From Allobosea sp. 67-29 (GTDB lineage Bacteria > Pseudomonadota > Alphaproteobacteria > Rhizobiales > Beijerinckiaceae): a stretch of DNA of 64,000 bases. Of the stretch, positions 1-9,927 are shown piece after piece. The notes beneath the pieces were generated by a model that saw only the letters and a list, made by a program, of their open reading frames with translations, searched no databases and was not told the origin of the DNA. The first letter of the stretch is position 1. Each line of letters opens with the position of its first letter. The DNA is taken from positions 1-64,000 of the forward strand of contig NZ_MKSQ01000005.1 of assembly GCF_001898115.1 (NCBI RefSeq). Reading direction: 5' to 3'. The position numbers and the translations under genes are program-made.

Positions 1-1014
1 AGACAGCGCACCCGCAAACTCCGTCGTCGCCGAGTCCACCACCGCGTTGATCTCGTTGATGCCGGCCACCAGCCGCTGCATCTGCTCGTCGGCATCCTCG
101 ATCTGCAGGCGCGCCGAGAAATCGCCGGCTGCCGCCGCGGCGACGACCTCGCCGACATCCGAGACCACCGCCTCCATCGACTGCGCCCGGGCGAGGCGGG
201 CCGCCGCGGCCTCGCGCTCCTGCTCCTGCAGCAAGGCGACCTGTTCCGTGCTCTGCCGCAGCACCGCCACCGCCCGCGCCATGGCGCCGATCTCGTCCGG
301 CCGCCCGGTATGGGGCACGTCGACGCGGATGTCGCCGGCGGTCAGCTTTTCCATGACCTTGCCGAGATCCAGGATCGGGCGGGTGATCGAGCGCTGGGCA
401 AAGACGAGCGCGACGCCGATCGAGATGACCAGGGTCGCCAGCAGCACCAGCGGCATCAGCCACTGCACCTGGCGGGTGAAGGCGGTGGCTTCCTCCCCGA
501 CGATCGCGCCGGCCTTTTCGATGCGCTGGCTGAAGCCGATCAGGAGGTCGTTCAGGGCCTTGCGGTTCGCGCGGTTGGCCTCGTTGTTGCCCTGGACGTT
601 GGCGGCCTCGGGCGAAACCTCGCGGCCGAGGCGCGCCGTCTCGCTCCGGAAGGCGATGAAGTCGTCGACGGCCTTGGCGATCCGGCCGACGGTCTCGCGT
701 TCCTCGGCCGGCGTGATCTTCTGGAGCTCGTCGCTGAATTTGCGCAGGGTCGGGAAACGATCTTCCACGCCCTTGACGAAGGGTGCGGCGTCCTTGCTCG
801 TCTTCGACATGTAGATGCCGCGGGAATCCATCACCACGGCCGTGACGAGGCCGTTGATCCGTTGCGTCAGCAGTGCGACCTGGCCCTGGATTTCCGAGCG
901 CGTGTTGAGGTCGTCGGCCCTGTGCAAGCCGTAAAGGCTGATAAAGGCGGAAATAATGGCCCCGCCCGCCAGGATGGCGAGCATGGAGAGAATCTTCATG
1001 CGGATGGATTTCAT
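1..1014 (-). CDS. Methyl-accepting chemotaxis protein, N-terminal part (runs off left edge)
   Basis: Partial gene: 338 codons are visible from the ATG at 1012-1014 to the window edge, with no stop. A hydrophobic segment lies at about residues 7-25, followed by a mainly helical periplasmic domain. A second membrane segment follows at about 184-205, then a HAMP domain beginning ITRPILDLGKVMEKL at about 206-258. Downstream is a helical stretch rich in Ala, Glu and Gln that would lead into the signalling domain, which is outside the window. This layout is that of a chemoreceptor that binds a ligand outside and controls CheA inside. The ligand cannot be told from the sequence. A sensor kinase with the same N-terminal layout is possible but less likely. 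Confidence 0.82.
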   Translation of the reverse strand, partial: MKSIRMKILSMLAILAGGAIISAFISLYGLHRADDLNTRSEIQGQVALLTQRINGLVTAVVMDSRGIYMSKTSKDAAPFVKGVEDRFPTLRKFSDELQKITPAEERETVGRIAKAVDDFIAFRSETARLGREVSPEAANVQGNNEANRANRKALNDLLIGFSQRIEKAGAIVGEEATAFTRQVQWLMPLVLLATLVISIGVALVFAQRSITRPILDLGKVMEKLTAGDIRVDVPHTGRPDEIGAMARAVAVLRQSTEQVALLQEQEREAAAARLARAQSMEAVVSDVGEVVAAAAAGDFSARLQIEDADEQMQRLVAGINEINAVVDSATTEFAGALS

Positions 1015-1358
1015 GGTGACGTGCCCCAGACGACCTCCCGAACGGGGAGCTCGTTTCAACGGAACGACCATTCGCGGTTAGTGATAAATATCTGTTTAAT
1101 GAAACGGAACCGGGCTGACGCAGGATTCAGGGCGGTATCGAATCACATAGCGCAGGATTATGATTTAGAAATACAATCGGTAGTTGTAGAAAAGTCGGTT
1201 TAGACTTGAACGATCTACTGCAAGGCCGCCCGCAAGCCGCCGCCCCGCGCCGGGACGCTGCGGGCGAGTCGACCCGCTCGGTGCGGCAGCCCCTTGATAC
1301 GGTGGCCTCGCCTGAACATGTTGCGTCTTTCGCAGTCCAGCTTCGGTTGCCGTCTCTC
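1015..1358. other. Intergenic region between chemoreceptor and hslV
   Basis: These 344 bp separate two divergent genes. The stretch from about 1075 to 1205 is clearly richer in A and T than its surroundings and could hold the chemoreceptor promoter on the minus strand. The part next to hslV contains a heat-shock-like promoter candidate, listed separately. I see no gene, terminator or repeat here. An open frame that extends hslV upstream has no ribosome binding site and was not used. Confidence 0.5.
1293..1322 (+). promoter_or_regulatory. Candidate sigma-32 (RpoH) promoter of hslVU
   Basis: CTTGAT at 1293-1298 and CATGTT at 1317-1322 are 18 bp apart and end 36 bp before the hslV ATG. Alphaproteobacterial RpoH promoters carry CTTG at -35 and a C/T-rich CATAT-like -10 box, and hslVU is a classic heat-shock operon. 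The -10 match is imperfect, so this is a candidate only. Confidence 0.35.
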
Positions 1359-1928
1359 ATGTCCGACACCAGCAATGTTCCCGTGATGCACGCCACCACC
1401 ATCCTGATGGTGCGCAAGGGAGGGCGCGTCGTCATCGGCGGCGACGGCCAGGTCTCGCTCGGCCAGACGATCATGAAGGGCAACGCCAGGAAGGTGCGGC
1501 GGCTGGCGAAGGGCCAGGTCATCGCCGGCTTCGCCGGCGCCACTGCCGACGCCTTCACTTTGTTCGAGCGGCTGGAGAGCAAGCTGGAGCAGTATCCGAC
1601 GCAGCTCCTGCGCGCTTGCGTCGAACTCGCCAAGGACTGGCGCACCGACCGCTATCTGCGCCGCCTGGAGGCGATGCTCCTCGTCGCCGACAAGGAGGTT
1701 TCCCTGCTCATCTCCGGCACCGGAGACGTGCTCGAGCCCGAGGCGAGCGAGCATGGCGCGGTGATGGCGATCGGCTCCGGCGGCAATTACGCCCTGTCGG
1801 CGGCGCGTGCCCTGATCGATGTCGAGCCCGATGCCGAGGCGATCGTGCGCAAGGCGATGAAGATTGCCGGCGACATCTGCGTCTATACCAATCACAGCCT
1901 CGTCATCGAGACCCTGGAGGCGGCGTGA
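1359..1928 (+). CDS. hslV: HslV (ClpQ) peptidase subunit of the HslUV protease
   Basis: HslV forms the proteolytic double ring of the ATP-dependent HslUV protease in the cytoplasm and degrades misfolded and regulatory proteins passed on by HslU. The 189-residue protein has a short propeptide, [12 protein letters not shown], followed by the threonine pair [10 protein letters not shown]. Thr13 would become the N-terminal nucleophile. The family motifs [19 protein letters not shown] and AKDWRTDR are present. The ATG at 1359 was chosen because it gives the usual propeptide length; upstream codons lengthen the protein without any family similarity. The stop overlaps the start of the acetyltransferase gene, and hslU follows that, so the three form one operon. 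Confidence 0.97.
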   Translation: MSDTSNVPVMHATTILMVRKGGRVVIGGDGQVSLGQTIMKGNARKVRRLAKGQVIAGFAGATADAFTLFERLESKLEQYPTQLLRACVELAKDWRTDRYLRRLEAMLLVADKEVSLLISGTGDVLEPEASEHGAVMAIGSGGNYALSAARALIDVEPDAEAIVRKAMKIAGDICVYTNHSLVIETLEAA

Positions 1929-2458
1929 CGCCGGGCGAGATCGGTTTCCGGCCCGTCGAGCGGGACGATTATGCGCTGTTGGCCGATTGGCTGCAGCGCG
2001 CGCATTGGCGCGAATGGTGGGGCGAGCCGGAGACCGAGCTAGGCTATATCCGCGACATGGTCGAAGGGCGCGACCTGACCTGCCGGCCGTTTCTGTTCAC
2101 CTTGGCCGGCAGCCCTGCCGGCTATATCCAGTTCTGGCACGTCGCGCCGCATCAGCGTCCCGAATGGGCGGATGGCAATCCCTGGCTGATGCAGGTGCCG
2201 GCCACGGCGGTCGGAGTGGATCTGTCGCTGGCTGATGGCGAAAGGCTCGGTCGGGGCATCGGCTCGGCCGTGCTGCGTCGCTTCTGCGAGCTGTTGTCCG
2301 CTCAGGGCTATCGCTCCATCGTCATCGATCCGGATCCCGGCAACGGACGCGCGGTCGCCGCCTACCGAAAGGCCGGCTTCCGGCCGATGCCGGACGTCAC
2401 GAGCGGTGCCGACACCGCTCTCATCATGCAGTTTCATTCGGACAAGCCAGCATCATGA
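1925..2458 (+). CDS. GNAT-family N-acetyltransferase between hslV and hslU
   Basis: A 177-residue acetyltransferase resembling the AAC(6')/siderophore-type GNAT branch. The acetyl-CoA binding loop is visible as [15 protein letters not shown], preceded by the beta strand [10 protein letters not shown] and followed by the C-terminal motif [15 protein letters not shown]. The acceptor substrate is unknown. The GTG start at 1925 overlaps the hslV stop by four bases (GTGA), and the stop overlaps the hslU ATG by four bases (ATGA), so it is translationally coupled inside the protease operon. Such an inserted acetyltransferase is, to my knowledge, common in Rhizobiales hslVU operons, but its link to proteolysis has not been shown. 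Aminoglycoside resistance should not be inferred from the fold alone. Confidence 0.85.
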   Translation: MTPGEIGFRPVERDDYALLADWLQRAHWREWWGEPETELGYIRDMVEGRDLTCRPFLFTLAGSPAGYIQFWHVAPHQRPEWADGNPWLMQVPATAVGVDLSLADGERLGRGIGSAVLRRFCELLSAQGYRSIVIDPDPGNGRAVAAYRKAGFRPMPDVTSGADTALIMQFHSDKPAS

Positions 2459-3765
2459 CCTCTTTTTCCCCCCGCGAGATCGTCTCGGAGCTCGACCGCT
2501 TCATCGTCGGCCAGAAGGATGCCAAGCGTGCCGTCGCCATCGCGCTGCGCAATCGCTGGCGCCGCCAGCAGCTCGAAGGACCGCTGCGCGAGGAGGTCTC
2601 GCCCAAGAACATCCTGATGATCGGCCCCACCGGCTGCGGCAAGACCGAGATCGCGCGCCGCCTCGCCAAGCTGGCCAACGCGCCCTTCCTCAAGGTCGAG
2701 GCGACGAAGTTCACCGAGGTCGGCTATGTCGGCCGCGACGTCGAATCGATCGTGCGCGACCTGCTCGAGGTCGCGATCGCGCTGGTGCGCGAGAGCCGGC
2801 GCAAGGACGTCGAGGCCAAGGCCCAGCTCGCCGCCGAGGAACGCGTGCTCGACGCCCTCGTCGGAGCCGGCTCCAGCCAGGCGACCCGCGATTCCTTCCG
2901 CCGCAAGCTGCGCGCCAACGAGCTCGACGACAAGGAGATCGAGATCGAGGTGGCGGCCGGTTCCGGCGCCGCCGCGCCGATGTTCGAGGTGCCGGGGATG
3001 CCGGGCGCCTCGATCGGCGCGATCAACCTCTCCGACATGTTCGGCAAGGCCTTCGGCCAGAAGGGCAAGCCCCGGCGCATGCTGGTCAGGGACGCGCATG
3101 GCCCGCTGCTCGCCGAGGAGAGCGACAAGCTGATCGACCAGGAGGCGATCGTCCAGGCCGCGATCCGCGAGGTCGAGGAGAACGGGATCGTCTTCCTCGA
3201 CGAGATCGACAAGATCTGCGCCCGCGAGGGCAAGGGCGGCGCCGATGTGTCGCGCGAGGGCGTGCAGCGCGACCTGCTGCCGCTGATCGAGGGCACGACG
3301 GTCGCGACCAAGCACGGGGCGGTGAAGAGCGACCACATCCTCTTCATCGCCTCCGGCGCCTTCCACGTCTCGCGGCCCTCCGACCTGCTGCCGGAACTGC
3401 AGGGCCGCCTGCCGATCCGTGTCGAGCTCAACCCGCTCGACATCGAGGATTTCAAGCGCATCCTGACGGAGACGGAAGCCAGCTTGATCAAGCAGTCGGT
3501 GGCGCTGATGGCGACGGAGGATGTCTCGGTCGACTTCCGGCCGGATGCGATCGACGCGATCGCCCGCATCGCGGTGGAGGTGAATTCGACTGTCGAGAAC
3601 ATCGGCGCCCGCCGGCTCCAGACGGTGATCGAGCGCATTCTCGACGAGGTCTCCTTCACTGCGCCGGACCGGTCCGGCGAGACGGTCACGATCGACGCGG
3701 CCTATGTCGAGGCCCGGGTCGGCGACCTGGCGAAGAACGCCGATCTGAGCCGGTTCATCCTCTGA
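2455..3765 (+). CDS. hslU: HslU (ClpY) ATPase subunit of the HslUV protease
   Basis: HslU is the AAA+ unfoldase ring that feeds substrates into HslV. The 436-residue sequence aligns end to end with the family. It carries the Walker A loop GPTGCGKT at about residues 60-67, the pore loop GYVGRD at about 91, the Walker B region IVFLDEIDK at about 243-251, the sensor region [14 protein letters not shown], and the arginine-bearing ENIGARRL motif. It ends in DLSRFIL, the conserved C-terminal tail that docks into HslV. The intermediate domain between Walker A and B is rich in charged residues, as expected. ATG overlaps the acetyltransferase stop by four bases, and murJ starts one base inside the hslU stop. 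Confidence 0.97.
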   Translation: MTSFSPREIVSELDRFIVGQKDAKRAVAIALRNRWRRQQLEGPLREEVSPKNILMIGPTGCGKTEIARRLAKLANAPFLKVEATKFTEVGYVGRDVESIVRDLLEVAIALVRESRRKDVEAKAQLAAEERVLDALVGAGSSQATRDSFRRKLRANELDDKEIEIEVAAGSGAAAPMFEVPGMPGASIGAINLSDMFGKAFGQKGKPRRMLVRDAHGPLLAEESDKLIDQEAIVQAAIREVEENGIVFLDEIDKICAREGKGGADVSREGVQRDLLPLIEGTTVATKHGAVKSDHILFIASGAFHVSRPSDLLPELQGRLPIRVELNPLDIEDFKRILTETEASLIKQSVALMATEDVSVDFRPDAIDAIARIAVEVNSTVENIGARRLQTVIERILDEVSFTAPDRSGETVTIDAAYVEARVGDLAKNADLSRFIL

Positions 3766-5339
3766 TGACCGGCCGGGGGGCGCAGGTCTCGGAACCGCAC
3801 TCCCGCCTCGCCCGTGATTCGGCCGTGGTCGGCGCCGCGACCATGGCCTCGCGCCTGCTCGGCTTCGCGCGCGACGTCCTGGTCGCGCGGCTTCTGGGAG
3901 GAGGGCCGGTAGCCGACGCCTATCTGGCGGCGCTGCGCCTGCCCAATCTGATCCGGCGCGTGCTGGGCGAGGGCGGTCTCAACGCCCCGTTCGTGCCGCT
4001 CTATCTTGGCATCACCCGCGAGCGCGGCCCGGAGGAGGCGCGCCGCTTCGCGGCGGAGGCCGCCGGCAATCTTGCCGTCCTCCTCCTGCTCCTCGTCGCG
4101 GCGGGCGAACTCTTAGCGCCCTGGCTGGTTCTCGGCCTCGCCGGCGGCTTTGCCGACGAGCCGGCGACGCTGGCCTTCGCGGCCTACTACACGCGGCTGA
4201 TGCTGCCCTTCCTGCTGCTGACGACGCTGGCGGCGCTGCTGGCCGCGCTGCTCAATGCGGAGCGGCGCTTCGCCGTCGCGGCGCTGGCGCCGGCGCTGAT
4301 GAATGCGGTCCTGCTCGGGTTGCTGCTGGTCTTGCATCTCCATGGCGCGGCGCCCGAGAAGGCGGCGCAATGGCTCGCGGCCGGCGTCAGCCTCACCGGC
4401 CTGGCGCATCTGGCGCTGATCCTGCTGGCGCTCCGCGGTCTCGGGCTGCCGCGCCCGGTGCTGCGCTGGTCGCCCGACATGACGCGCCTTCTGCGTACCG
4501 GCGGCGCGACCCTGCTCGCGGCCTCGGCGGGCCAGCTCGTCCTCTTGGTCGCGACGCAGATCGCCTCGACCGAGCCCGGTGCCGTTTCGGCGCTGTACTA
4601 TGCCGACCGCGTCTTCCAGCTCCCGCTCGGCTTCGTCGGCGTGGCGATGGGGACGGTCGTGCTCTCCGACATGGCGGGTGCCGCCGGGCGGGACGGGCCC
4701 GATGCGATGCTGGGACGGTCGCTGGCGCTGGGGCTGGCGCTGGCACTGCCGGCCGGCGCTGCGCTGGTCGCGCTGGCAGACCCGATCGTCTCGGTGCTGT
4801 TCGAGCATGGCCGCTTCGAGGCCGCCGACCGCATGCGGACCGCTGGCGCGCTTGCCGCCTTCGGCTACGGCCTGCCGTTCGCCATCGTGGCGAAGGTCTT
4901 TGGCCAGGTCTATTTCGCGCGCCGCCTGCCGCGCCTGCCGCTGCTGTCCGGGATCCTCGCGGTGCTCGTCGCTGCGCTAGCCGGGCTTGGGCTGGCGGCC
5001 GGCGGCAATGCCGCGCAGATGGCGGCCCTGGCAGCGACCTTCGCCTTCGCGACCCAGGCGGCGGTGCTGGGCGCGATGCTGGTCAGGGACGGCATCTGGC
5101 GGCCGAGCATCGGCAATCTGCGGCCGATCGCGGCCAGCCTCGCCGCGAGCATGCTGATGCTGGCGTCGCTGCCCGTTCTGCTGGCGGTCCTGTCCGGCCC
5201 GCTCGCTCCCGACCGGCCGTTCCTGCATCGCGCCGCTGCCCTGGCATCGATCTGCACGAGCGGCGTCGTCGTCTACGCTGTCGCGGCTTGGCTTCTGGGT
5301 GCCTTCGGCGCTCTCCCCTTGCGCAAGCGGCGGGCTTGA
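3765..5339 (+). CDS. murJ: MurJ, lipid II flippase (MviN family)
   Basis: MurJ flips lipid II, the peptidoglycan precursor, across the inner membrane. The 524-residue protein has the MATE/MOP pattern of about 14 hydrophobic segments. Near the N-terminus are the family signatures [20 protein letters not shown] and [24 protein letters not shown], where conserved arginines line the central cavity. The ATG at 3765 overlaps the hslU stop (TGATG), which decides the start. Position directly after hslVU makes it the last gene of a four-gene overlapping block. The trpS gene follows after 46 bases and may share its transcript. Confidence 0.95.
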   Translation: MTGRGAQVSEPHSRLARDSAVVGAATMASRLLGFARDVLVARLLGGGPVADAYLAALRLPNLIRRVLGEGGLNAPFVPLYLGITRERGPEEARRFAAEAAGNLAVLLLLLVAAGELLAPWLVLGLAGGFADEPATLAFAAYYTRLMLPFLLLTTLAALLAALLNAERRFAVAALAPALMNAVLLGLLLVLHLHGAAPEKAAQWLAAGVSLTGLAHLALILLALRGLGLPRPVLRWSPDMTRLLRTGGATLLAASAGQLVLLVATQIASTEPGAVSALYYADRVFQLPLGFVGVAMGTVVLSDMAGAAGRDGPDAMLGRSLALGLALALPAGAALVALADPIVSVLFEHGRFEAADRMRTAGALAAFGYGLPFAIVAKVFGQVYFARRLPRLPLLSGILAVLVAALAGLGLAAGGNAAQMAALAATFAFATQAAVLGAMLVRDGIWRPSIGNLRPIAASLAASMLMLASLPVLLAVLSGPLAPDRPFLHRAAALASICTSGVVVYAVAAWLLGAFGALPLRKRRA

Positions 5340-5385
5340 GCCAGAAGCGCCCCTTCCTCCCTCCATCGTGACGACGGAGTGCCCC

Positions 5386-6432
5386 ATGTCGGGTTTTCAC
5401 CAGCGCGTATTCTCAGGCATGCAGCCGACCTCGACGCTGCATCTCGGCAACTATCTGGGCGCGCTGACCAATTGGGTGGCGATGCAGGACACGCACGAGT
5501 GCATCTATTGCGTCGTCGACATGCATGCGATCACGATGTGGCAGGACCCCGCCGACCTGAAGCGCGCCATCCGCGAGGTCACGGCGGCCTACATCGCGGC
5601 CGGCGTCGATCCCGCCAAGAGCATCATCTTTAACCAGAGCCAGGTCTCCGGCCATGCCGAGCTTGCCTGGATCTGCAACTGCATCGCGCGGCTGGGCTGG
5701 ATGAACCGCATGACCCAGTTCAAGGAGAAGGCCGGCAAGGACCGCGAGAACGCCTCGCTTGGCCTTTACGCCTATCCGAGCCTGATGGCGGCTGACATCC
5801 TGCTCTACAAGGCGACGCATGTGCCGGTGGGCGAGGACCAGAAGCAGCATCTGGAGCTGACCCGCGACATCGCCCAGAAGTTCAACAACGACTTCGCGCC
5901 GCAGATCGCCGAGCGCGGCCTCGGCACCGGCGAGCTCGGCTTCTTCCCGTTGCCCGAGCCGATGATCATGGGGCCGGCCCAGCGCGTCATGAGCCTGCGC
6001 GACGGCACCAAGAAGATGTCGAAGTCCGACGCGTCGGATTATTCGCGCATCAACCTGACCGACGATGCGGAGGCGATCGCCCAGAAGATCCGCAAGGCCA
6101 AGACCGATCCCGAGGCGCTGCCCTCCGAGGAGAAGGGGCTGGAGGGTCGTCCGGAGGCGGAGAATCTCGTCGGCATCTATGCCGGCCTCTCCGGCCTGGC
6201 GAAGGGCGAGGTGCTGCGGGAATTCGGCGGCAGCCAGTTCTCCGGCTTCAAGGCGGCGCTGGTCGATCTCGCCGTCGAAAAGCTCGCTCCCATCGCCGGT
6301 GAGATGCGCCGCCTGCTCGCCGATCCCAAGCATATCGACGCGATCCTCGGCGAGGGTGCGCAGCGGGCCGACGCCATCGCCGCGCCAATCCTGCGCGACG
6401 TCAAGGACATCGTCGGCTTCGTCCGCAGCTGA
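5386..6432 (+). CDS. trpS: Tryptophanyl-tRNA synthetase
   Basis: Cytoplasmic class I synthetase that charges tRNA-Trp. The 348-residue protein begins [27 protein letters not shown], in which the TLHLGN segment is the HIGH-like nucleotide-binding motif. The KMSKS loop is visible as [11 protein letters not shown] at about residue 205. Length and motif spacing fit bacterial TrpRS. ATG 5386 was chosen because it places the HIGH region where the family has it, although the open frame continues upstream into the murJ end. Confidence 0.96.
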   Translation: MSGFHQRVFSGMQPTSTLHLGNYLGALTNWVAMQDTHECIYCVVDMHAITMWQDPADLKRAIREVTAAYIAAGVDPAKSIIFNQSQVSGHAELAWICNCIARLGWMNRMTQFKEKAGKDRENASLGLYAYPSLMAADILLYKATHVPVGEDQKQHLELTRDIAQKFNNDFAPQIAERGLGTGELGFFPLPEPMIMGPAQRVMSLRDGTKKMSKSDASDYSRINLTDDAEAIAQKIRKAKTDPEALPSEEKGLEGRPEAENLVGIYAGLSGLAKGEVLREFGGSQFSGFKAALVDLAVEKLAPIAGEMRRLLADPKHIDAILGEGAQRADAIAAPILRDVKDIVGFVRS

Positions 6433-6517
6433 GGCGCGGGCCTCGCCCCGGGGGCTTGCGCCGGGTCGCCGGCGCAGGCCACCATGCCGCTTCCTGAAGC
6501 GGCGGCAGGATTGATCC

Positions 6518-7012
6518 ATGGTCAAGAGACGACGGTCCTACGAGACGGGCCATCGCCCGAAATTCCTCGCGGTGGTCGATGACAGCGAGGAATGCGCCAA
6601 GGCCCTGCGCTTCGCGGCGCGCCGCTGCGCCCGTGTCGGCGCGGCCATCGTGCTGCTCGGCGTCGCCATGCCGCCGGAGCACGAGACCTGGCTCGGCGTC
6701 GGCGAGGTGATGCGGGCGGAAGCGGAGGCCGAGGCCGAGAAGCGTCTCGATGCCGCCGCCGCCGTCGTTCGCGCGCTCGCCGGCCTCGAGCCGGAGAAGG
6801 TCGTGCGCACCGGCAACAGGGCCGCCGAGCTGGTGAAGCTGATCGAGGAGGACGAGGACATCTCGCTGCTGGTGCTCGCCGCGGGCACCGGCCGCGAAGG
6901 CCCTGGCCCGCTCGTCAGCGCGCTCGCCGGCAAGTCCTCCGCGAACTTCCCGATTCCCGTCGCCATCGTGCCCGGGCATCTGGAGGACGAGGAGATCGAC
7001 GCGCTGGCCTGA
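6518..7012 (+). CDS. Universal stress protein (UspA family)
   Basis: A single-domain Usp protein of 164 residues. After a short basic leader it shows the Usp fold start FLAVVDDSEECAKALRFAARRC, with the Asp-Asp-Ser nucleotide-contact region, and ends in the strand IPVAIVPGH. The usual ATP-binding G-2x-G-9x-G(S/T) signature is only loosely recognisable (AAGTGREGPGPLVSALAGKSS), so nucleotide binding is uncertain. Usp proteins act in the cytoplasm in stress survival by unclear means. It stands 85 bp after trpS and 106 bp before nfuA on the same strand. Confidence 0.85.
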   Translation: MVKRRRSYETGHRPKFLAVVDDSEECAKALRFAARRCARVGAAIVLLGVAMPPEHETWLGVGEVMRAEAEAEAEKRLDAAAAVVRALAGLEPEKVVRTGNRAAELVKLIEEDEDISLLVLAAGTGREGPGPLVSALAGKSSANFPIPVAIVPGHLEDEEIDALA

Positions 7013-7118
7013 GGCCCGGCGGGGCGGCCAGCCACCCTTCCGGCTGGAATGATTCCATCCGCCGGCCTATATCGGAGCCAGGAACGGCGACCTTGAACCG
7101 CCGGTACCGGAGGTATCC

Positions 7119-7679
7119 ATGTTCATCCAGACAGAAGCGACGCCGAATCCGGCGACCCTGAAGTTCCTGCCCGGGCGCATCGTCATGGGCAGCGGCACAC
7201 TCGACATGCGCGAGCCTGCCGAAGCCGAGCGCTCGCCACTGGCGCAGCGCCTGTTCGGCGTCTCCGGCGTGTCCGGGGTGTTCCTCGGCTCCGATTTCAT
7301 CACGGTCACCAAGTCGGACGGCGAGTGGCCGCATCTGAAGCCGGCGATCCTCGGCGCCATCATGGAGCATTTCATGTCGGGTGCGCCGGTGCTTGCCGAG
7401 GGCTCGGCCGCCGACGCGACCGAGGATGGGGAGTTCTTCGCGGAGGAGGACGCCCAGACCGTCGAGACCATCAAGGACCTTCTCGAGACCCGCATCCGCC
7501 CGGCGGTGGCGGGCGACGGCGGCGACATCACCTTCCGCGGCTATCGCGACGGCACGGTCTACCTCGTCATGAAGGGCGCCTGCTCGGGCTGCCCCTCCTC
7601 GACGGCGACGCTGAAACACGGCATCCAGAACCTGCTGCATCACTTCCTGCCGGAAGTGCGCGAGGTCGAGGCGGTCTGA
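7119..7679 (+). CDS. nfuA: NfuA-type Fe-S cluster scaffold/carrier
   Basis: Carries and delivers [4Fe-4S] clusters to apoproteins in the cytoplasm. The 186-residue protein has an N-terminal Nfu_N domain (MFIQTEATPNPATLKFLPG) and a C-terminal NifU-like domain. The cluster-binding CxxC is Cys155-Ser-Gly-Cys158 in the motif MKGACSGCPSSTATL. This domain order (Nfu_N first) is the alphaproteobacterial and mitochondrial NFU1 type, unlike the A-type N-terminus of E. coli NfuA. The downstream miaB product is a typical client of such a carrier. The ATG follows the purine-rich sequence CGGAGGTATCC. Confidence 0.93.
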   Translation: MFIQTEATPNPATLKFLPGRIVMGSGTLDMREPAEAERSPLAQRLFGVSGVSGVFLGSDFITVTKSDGEWPHLKPAILGAIMEHFMSGAPVLAEGSAADATEDGEFFAEEDAQTVETIKDLLETRIRPAVAGDGGDITFRGYRDGTVYLVMKGACSGCPSSTATLKHGIQNLLHHFLPEVREVEAV

Positions 7680-7718
7680 CCGTCTCTTGCCGCAAGATGG
7701 AAGGTTGAGCCTGCCCCG

Positions 7719-8402
7719 ATGCGCATTCTCGCGATCGACACCGCGCTCGGTGCCTGCTCGGCCTGCGTGCTCGAAGCGGGCGAGGCCGAACCGCTCGCCC
7801 GCGAGCAGCTCGCCATGGACCGCGGCCACGCCGAGGCGCTGATGCCGCTGGTCGAGCGCGTGATGGACGGGCTCGAGGGGGGATTCGCCTCGCTCGGCCG
7901 CGTCGCCGTCACGGTCGGCCCGGGCAGCTATACGGGCCTGCGCGTCGGGGTCAGCGCCGCGCGTGCGATCGCCTTCGCCGCCGGCATCCCGGCCGTCGGG
8001 GTCACCACGGTGGCGGCTTGTGCCGCCCCGCTGATCGGCCGCGAGCCGGGGCGCGTCATCGCGGCCGCCCTCGACGCGAAGCATGGCCAGGTCTGGTTCC
8101 AGGCGCTGAGCTCCGAGGGCAAGCCGCTCGTCCCGCTCCGTCAGGTCAGCTATCGCGACGCGGCGCGCGCTATCGGCGCCGGGCCCGTCAGCCTGGTCGG
8201 TTCCGCGGCCCTGGCGGTGGCCAATGAAGCCTGGGCGATCGGCCTCGACGCGGTCGTGGTCGATGGTGCCACGGCGCCCGACATCGCCTGGGTCGCGCGT
8301 CTGGGCCTGATCGCCGATCCGCAGAGCGCGCCGCCGCGCCCGCTCTATCTCAAGGCACCGGAAACGACGCCCCAGGACAAGGCGAGGCTGCCGCGCCGAT
8401 GA
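7719..8402 (+). CDS. tsaB: TsaB, tRNA threonylcarbamoyladenosine biosynthesis protein
   Basis: Partner of TsaD in making the t6A modification of tRNAs that read ANN codons. The 227-residue protein shows the ASKHA start MRILAIDTALGACSACVLE and the motif VTVGPGSYTGLRVGVSAARA at about residues 66-85, which is diagnostic of TsaB. Length matches the family. rimI follows after 43 bp, the common tsaB-rimI pairing. Confidence 0.95.
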   Translation: MRILAIDTALGACSACVLEAGEAEPLAREQLAMDRGHAEALMPLVERVMDGLEGGFASLGRVAVTVGPGSYTGLRVGVSAARAIAFAAGIPAVGVTTVAACAAPLIGREPGRVIAAALDAKHGQVWFQALSSEGKPLVPLRQVSYRDAARAIGAGPVSLVGSAALAVANEAWAIGLDAVVVDGATAPDIAWVARLGLIADPQSAPPRPLYLKAPETTPQDKARLPRR

Positions 8403-8445
8403 AAGCGCCCCCGGAGCCGGACAGCGGTTGACCTTGCGACAGGCC

Positions 8446-8958
8446 ATGTCAACAAGCGTCATGGATTGGTTGCGCAAGCTCCTTCACCCCGATTCGGCGC
8501 CGGCACGGACCGCGCGGCTCGACGCCGCCCATGCACGGCGGGTCGCGGCATTGCATCATCAGGGCGGTTTCGCCCGCGGCTGGGAGCCGTCGGAATGCGC
8601 GGCGCTGATGGCCGACTCCGCCGTCGTGACGGACGGCGTCTTCAGCGGTGCCGGCCACAGCCCGGACGGCTTCGTCATCTCGCGCAAGGCGGCCGACGAG
8701 GCCGAGATCCTCAGCATCGTCGTGGCGCCGTCGCGACGCCGGGACGGACTTGGCCGCGCGCTCCTCGCCGCCCATCTCGCCCGCCTGGCCGGGGAAGGCG
8801 TCTTACAGGTCTTCCTCGAGGTCGAGGAGGGCAATCAGCCGGCGGAGCGACTCTACCGCCATTTCGGCTTCCGCGAGGTCGGGCGCCGCAAGGGCTATTA
8901 TCCCAAGCCCGACGGCACGCGCGCGAGCGCAATCGCGATGCGGCTCGATCTCGCGTGA
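8446..8958 (+). CDS. rimI: RimI-like ribosomal protein alanine N-acetyltransferase
   Basis: GNAT enzyme expected to acetylate the N-terminus of ribosomal protein S18 or other proteins. The acetyl-CoA loop SRRRDGLGRALLAAHL and the motif FLEVEEGNQPAERLYRHFGF, with the conserved Asn and Tyr, are clear RimI features. The start is uncertain: ATG 8446 (MSTSVMDWLRKLL), ATG 8461 and TTG 8428 are all in frame. I chose 8446 because AGGCC lies just upstream and the family begins close to here. In many Rhizobiales a fur gene follows rimI; here the acyltransferase follows directly. Confidence 0.87.
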   Translation: MSTSVMDWLRKLLHPDSAPARTARLDAAHARRVAALHHQGGFARGWEPSECAALMADSAVVTDGVFSGAGHSPDGFVISRKAADEAEILSIVVAPSRRRDGLGRALLAAHLARLAGEGVLQVFLEVEEGNQPAERLYRHFGFREVGRRKGYYPKPDGTRASAIAMRLDLA

Positions 8959-9040
8959 CATCCTGCGACGATCGCGCGATGACGGGGCGGTTTCAACAGT
9001 TTTCGGACGGCCAGCCACCGATGCCCGGACCCGCTCGCGC

Positions 9041-9841
9041 ATGAACGGATTTTCCGCTGGCGCCGCCTTTCGCCTGGCGCTTCTCGGCCTTGGCACGCTG
9101 GCCCTGCTGCCGTTGCAGATGCTGGTCGTTCGCGCCCTGCCGAAGCGGGCCGGCGTACTGCCGCGCTCGTTCCATCGGCTCGCCTGCGTCTGCCTCGGCG
9201 TGCGCTGCCGCGTCAGGGGCACCCCGCCCCCGCCGGGCTCGGGTGCGCTGATCGTGGCGAACCATGTGTCCTGGCTCGATATCTGCGTGCTCGGCGCGGC
9301 GCGCCAGCTTGCCTTCGTCGCCAAGAGCGAGGTGGCCGGCTGGCCGGTGATCGGGCTCTTCGCCAGGCTGCAGCACACCGTCTTCATCGACCGCCAGCGC
9401 CGCAGCGCCACCGCCGGCGTGGCCGCCGCGATGGGCGCCCGCATCGCGGCTGGCGAGGATATCGTCCTGTTCGCGGAGGGTACGACCGGCGACGGCACGC
9501 GGGTCCTGCCGTTCCGGTCCTCGCTGCTGGGGGCGGCCCACCAGGCGATGGGTGAGGGGGATGGCGATGTGACCGTCTATCCGCTCGCCATCACCTACAC
9601 CGGCTGGCAGGGGCTGCCGGGCGGACGGATCGGGCGCAGCGCGCTCGCCTGGTATGGCGACACCGAGCTGGTGCCCCATCTCAAGCATGTGCTCGCCTGC
9701 GGCACCGTCGATGTCGAGCTGGTCTGGGGGGCGCCGATCGCGATGGGCCGCGCGACCTCCCGCAAGGAGGCGACGCGGCTCGTCGAAGCCAGCGTGCGCG
9801 CCGCCCGCCGGCAGGCCGTGACGGGCCGCCCGGCGGTTTGA
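9041..9841 (+). CDS. 1-acyl-glycerol-3-phosphate acyltransferase (PlsC/OlsA family)
   Basis: Membrane-associated acyltransferase of 266 residues that adds a fatty acid to a lyso-lipid. After an N-terminal hydrophobic helix (about residues 7-27) it has the catalytic motif NHVSWLD (the NHx4D box) and the acceptor-binding motif LFAEGTTGDG. In Rhizobiales the homologue at this position, between rimI/fur and miaB, includes the ornithine-lipid enzyme OlsA as well as PlsC proper. The sequence alone does not separate these, so no symbol is given. The chosen ATG lies 82 bp after rimI. Confidence 0.88.
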   Translation: MNGFSAGAAFRLALLGLGTLALLPLQMLVVRALPKRAGVLPRSFHRLACVCLGVRCRVRGTPPPPGSGALIVANHVSWLDICVLGAARQLAFVAKSEVAGWPVIGLFARLQHTVFIDRQRRSATAGVAAAMGARIAAGEDIVLFAEGTTGDGTRVLPFRSSLLGAAHQAMGEGDGDVTVYPLAITYTGWQGLPGGRIGRSALAWYGDTELVPHLKHVLACGTVDVELVWGAPIAMGRATSRKEATRLVEASVRAARRQAVTGRPAV

Positions 9842-9927
9842 CGACTGCGCTGGCGCGGCGCTTGCTTTCCCTCCGCTGTGGCAGGCCGATCATTTTCAAG
9901 CGGCGCGAACCGGAGTAAGGAGACGGT

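Noticed and set aside
1071..1130. Two GGAAC sites between the chemoreceptor and hslV as EcfG promoters
   Set aside because: Neither is followed by CGTT at the right distance.
7080..7105. GGAAC ahead of nfuA as an EcfG promoter
   Set aside because: The bases 16-17 bp downstream read CGGT or GGTA rather than CGTT.
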